32,767 nt of DNA. Source: JACCYX01 sp964610045 (GTDB lineage: Bacteria; Chloroflexota; Chloroflexia; Thermomicrobiales; UBA6265). The notes under the pieces were generated by a model, which did no database searches, was not told where the DNA came from, and saw nothing but the letters and a program-made list of their open reading frames with translations. The position numbers were made by a program, and so were the translations under genes. The stretch lies in assembly GCA_964610045.1 (NCBI GenBank), contig CAZSUN010000039.1, positions 1-32,767 of the forward strand. Reading direction: 5' to 3'. Numbering within the stretch: the first letter of the stretch is position 1; each line of letters begins with the position of its first letter. Below are positions 32,101 to 32,767 of the stretch, piece after piece.

Positions 32101-32475
32101 CGGCTCACGCGGCTGGTCATCGGAACTGGGATGACCAACCTGCTCCATCGGCTCGCGGAGTCGCCCGAAGGACAAATCCAGGCGTTGATGAGTAGTTTTC
32201 ACTGCACGGACAACGACATCGATGGCGCAACCAGTGTTCTCATGGCGCGCCACCTCTCCCTGGCGGGGAATCAGTTCTCGCTGTCGTCGATCCGTGGCCG
32301 GGATATCGGTGAGTTCCGGGACATTCGAGTCGCCGATGCGATTGGGGATTCAGCGGTGTACACCGGAAATCATGCCGAGCGGCGAGGCCATGGATTCACG
32401 TTTGGCGCCCAGATTGGCAACATCACCCGGACCAGCGCCGAAGCCGCCAACCTGGAGTTGACGCTCATGCCATGA
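29119..32475 (+). CDS. DUF6519 protein with Ig-like and beta-helix domains, putative distal fibre/receptor-binding component (1118 aa)
   Basis: The N-terminus is the DUF6519 signature: MKGDFSRRTFDREKRYSAVL, then QGRMMTDADLEEEHRILADR. It is followed by a large beta-rich part (about 60-530) with ATFVWSRDNGSVVTGINRI. An Ig/invasin-like domain follows (about 537-624: LQVRVTNGSFPVVGAQVRFEI). A His/Cys knot KHCCCVAIG (about residues 670-680) precedes a right-handed beta-helix (about 680-1110) interrupted by a helical insert (about 817-928). AAGGAGG sits 8 nt before ATG. It is the last certain gene of the operon, so it probably forms the baseplate-attached fibre or tailspike that recognises targets. 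No separate Pvc13-like fibre gene is seen, so this gene may replace it. Confidence 0.8.
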   Translation: MKGDFSRRTFDREKRYSAVLQEQGRMMTDADLEEEHRILADRIESDAAELIGGCGGPFEDAGFGLLPVGSTIEIGEGSYYVDGIRVENEGDLPGTGHGIVSDAYWPPAGGTGRYVAYLDVWRRLITALDDPSIREVALGGPTTAAREQTVWQVRLERVEGNPTCLDGLPDLHETTGEMAARATPEAAMTDPCDVPPSAGFKGLENQFYRIEVHDQGEAFDVSGAADVFDIGGFPADATNAVTLADPTVVDIGDAVEVYAEDSPLTSTFAHVTAKNGSDIILSADLPGLANGQVPRLRRVRATFVWSRDNGSVVTGINRIEATEISVQDLGPDEVLGFAPNQWVEITDDRNELDTRPGQLARIASIDTVRQVIVLKTPVSPLDPDPLNETGVHEAMHPKIRRWDGAGAIRFHGADPEKDWIHLESGVQVRFTDASYRTGDYWHFAARTAVIDPALGNIDWPVVGGQPELRFPHGVEHSYCPLAMIDVVIDDQGEIVTVDLEDCRNLFPPVTRLSNLLYVGGDGQEGTPDPADPGSRSVVLDAPLQVRVTNGSFPVVGAQVRFEITAGTGQLEGTGNMLSSVSTLADGIATCDWMLDGATPVQECQARLLDAAGDPIPNQAVNFHASLSTARRVSYNPSECDDLAGVKTVQEAVDKLCQRETSGGKHCCCVAIGPEGDFETIQDAIEAMLERKEANVCLCLMPGDHELPELLLGMIEVERPWNLRISGCGWGSRLTVQGIVRLNGLNRFAMRNLDVAFDDEAHIFTVGCRDVSIRECRISGPAPKLGLIRIHFASRVAVSDSTFEALQHLDGADHVGFLDEIHRLPDLYMAMSWRKFEPAARELAQEFASLDPQEQQNLGQIILALIQRFAGRLSAGEVAAYQRLGETLLRDPGNVHAYFDHFVGIRHALVRVNPGVALEVGDILESDDGQLSPASTRDGMATIENNDIVGLVGFHGAPDIEFELAPEEIEPLFAGLRNERIELSAHDPSAHVRDNRLTRLVIGTGMTNLLHRLAESPEGQIQALMSSFHCTDNDIDGATSVLMARHLSLAGNQFSLSSIRGRDIGEFRDIRVADAIGDSAVYTGNHAERRGHGFTFGAQIGNITRTSAEAANLELTLMP

Positions 32476-32609
32476 TTGAGCCCTTCCGGGAAGACCTGTT
32501 GGCCGGAGAGGTCTTGAACTCACCGACCCTCGCCAGGCTCGTACGGAATCCGGGTACACACCGTTGGTGCCCGCCGCGGGGTTTGCGCGCCCACACCGGG
32601 CGAAGATGA
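32472..32609 (+). CDS. Possible small coupled ORF after the operon (45 aa)
   Basis: ATG(32472) overlaps the stop of the DUF6519 gene as ATGA, the same junction used through the operon. The reading frame runs 45 codons (beginning MIEPFREDLLAGEVLNSPTL) to TGA(32607-32609). No close Shine-Dalgarno site is seen, the C-terminus is Arg-rich as in chance high-GC frames, and an inverted repeat lies within it. It may be chance. Confidence 0.2.
   Translation: MIEPFREDLLAGEVLNSPTLARLVRNPGTHRWCPPRGLRAHTGRR
32491..32515. repeat. Inverted repeat just after the eCIS operon
   Basis: AAGACCT (32491-32497) and AGGTCTT (32509-32515) form a perfect 7-bp stem with an 11-nt loop. It starts 16 bases beyond the operon's last certain stop. 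No T-run follows, so it would be a weak terminator or an RNA-processing hairpin. Confidence 0.4.
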
Positions 32610-32767
32610 ACTTCGCCGCTACCAGGATAGCCATGTTCCTATCCGGACTTGGTATCGGGTCGCACGCGAAGGGAGCGGAGGCCCGCGGTTTCGACGACCT
32701 GGCCGGGACGAAGGCGCAAAACAGCGATATGGCAACCGCCATATCGCTGTTCGCCTCATTGGGTGAG
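32606..32767 (+). CDS. Possible partial ORF running off the window end
   Basis: ATG(32606) overlaps the preceding small ORF's stop as ATGA, and the frame stays open for 54 codons to the window edge (starting MNFAATRIAMFLSGLGIG). No family is recognised and no good ribosome site is seen. A strong perfect hairpin inside it argues that this stretch may be non-coding. Only the continuing sequence can decide. Confidence 0.2.
   Translation, partial: MNFAATRIAMFLSGLGIGSHAKGAEARGFDDLAGTKAQNSDMATAISLFASLGE
32712..32756. terminator. Strong hairpin near the right edge, likely terminator
   Basis: A perfect 14-bp stem is formed by AACAGCGATATGGC (32720-32733) and GCCATATCGCTGTT (32738-32751) with loop AACC. 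AGGCG (32712-32716) and CGCCT (32752-32756) can extend it across a 3-nt bulge. On the minus strand the stem runs into TTTT (32721 to 32718), so it is a better terminator for a minus-strand transcript entering from the right. It could also end the eCIS operon. Confidence 0.6.

Noticed and set aside
5499..32475. Prophage or type VI secretion system
   Set aside because: No capsid, portal, terminase, integrase or lysis genes and no TssJLM-type membrane proteins. The AAA+ is Pvc15-like rather than ClpV-like, and DUF4255 and DUF4157 point to eCIS.
1..32767. Insertion sequences, transposases or rRNA genes
   Set aside because: No transposase-like protein, terminal inverted repeats with target duplications, or rRNA-like sequence was seen.

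Overview
The window is dominated by one almost gapless operon (about 5.5-32.5 kb, + strand) for a contractile phage-tail-like particle of the extracellular contractile injection system (eCIS; PVC/Afp/Streptomyces-CIS-like) type. No capsid, portal, terminase, integrase or type VI membrane-complex gene is seen, so this is neither a prophage nor a T6SS. The DNA is GC-rich with good Shine-Dalgarno sites. A SARP/BTAD regulator and a large STAND NTPase next to an eCIS suggest a GC-rich Chloroflexota or Actinomycetota bacterium. That placement is an inference from gene style; no marker gene is present.

Layout. (1) 1-36: the 3' end of a tRNA with encoded CCA, followed by a perfect terminator hairpin. 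(2) 37-301: no gene, but three inverted repeats, one with 21-bp arms. (3) 302-5103, - strand: a STAND NTPase, a small partner protein, and a SARP-type regulator. A perfect TATAAT and a palindrome lie in front of the STAND pair. (4) 5104-5498: a 395-bp divergent control region. (5) 5499-13167: an unassigned beta-rich protein, sheath, tube, zinc-ribbon baseplate protein, disordered Pro-rich linker protein, DUF4255 terminator/cap protein, AAA+ ATPase and a small coupled protein. (6) 13164-18625: two DUF4157 (eCIS-associated HExxH) proteins. The first is a 1490-residue protein with a C-terminal endonuclease-like module, probably the toxin cargo. (7) 18644-21919: the hub and spike, split into small genes (CIS tube-adaptor, LysM, gp27-like hub, gp5-like OB-fold, PAAR-like tip, gp25-like). 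(8) 21919-32475: two baseplate-J wedge proteins, a tail-protein-I-like protein with a beta-helix, and a 1118-residue DUF6519/Ig/beta-helix protein, likely the distal or receptor-binding component. (9) 32476-32767: two doubtful short ORFs and a strong hairpin.

How it fits together. Most genes overlap by ATGA or TGATG, so the particle is probably made from one translationally coupled transcript. The inferred particle has one sheath type, one tube type, a PAAR-tipped spike, a gp6/gp7/gp25-like baseplate, an AAA+ assembly ATPase and a DUF4255 terminator. The DUF4157 proteins are the best cargo candidates. No conventional tape-measure gene is recognised; the long helical middle of the 1490-residue protein is the best candidate ruler. 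The most novel aspects are the STAND-plus-partner module beside the eCIS, the swappable low-GC nuclease tip, a second Cys-containing DUF4157 protein of unknown C-terminal fold, and an unassigned beta-rich first gene.
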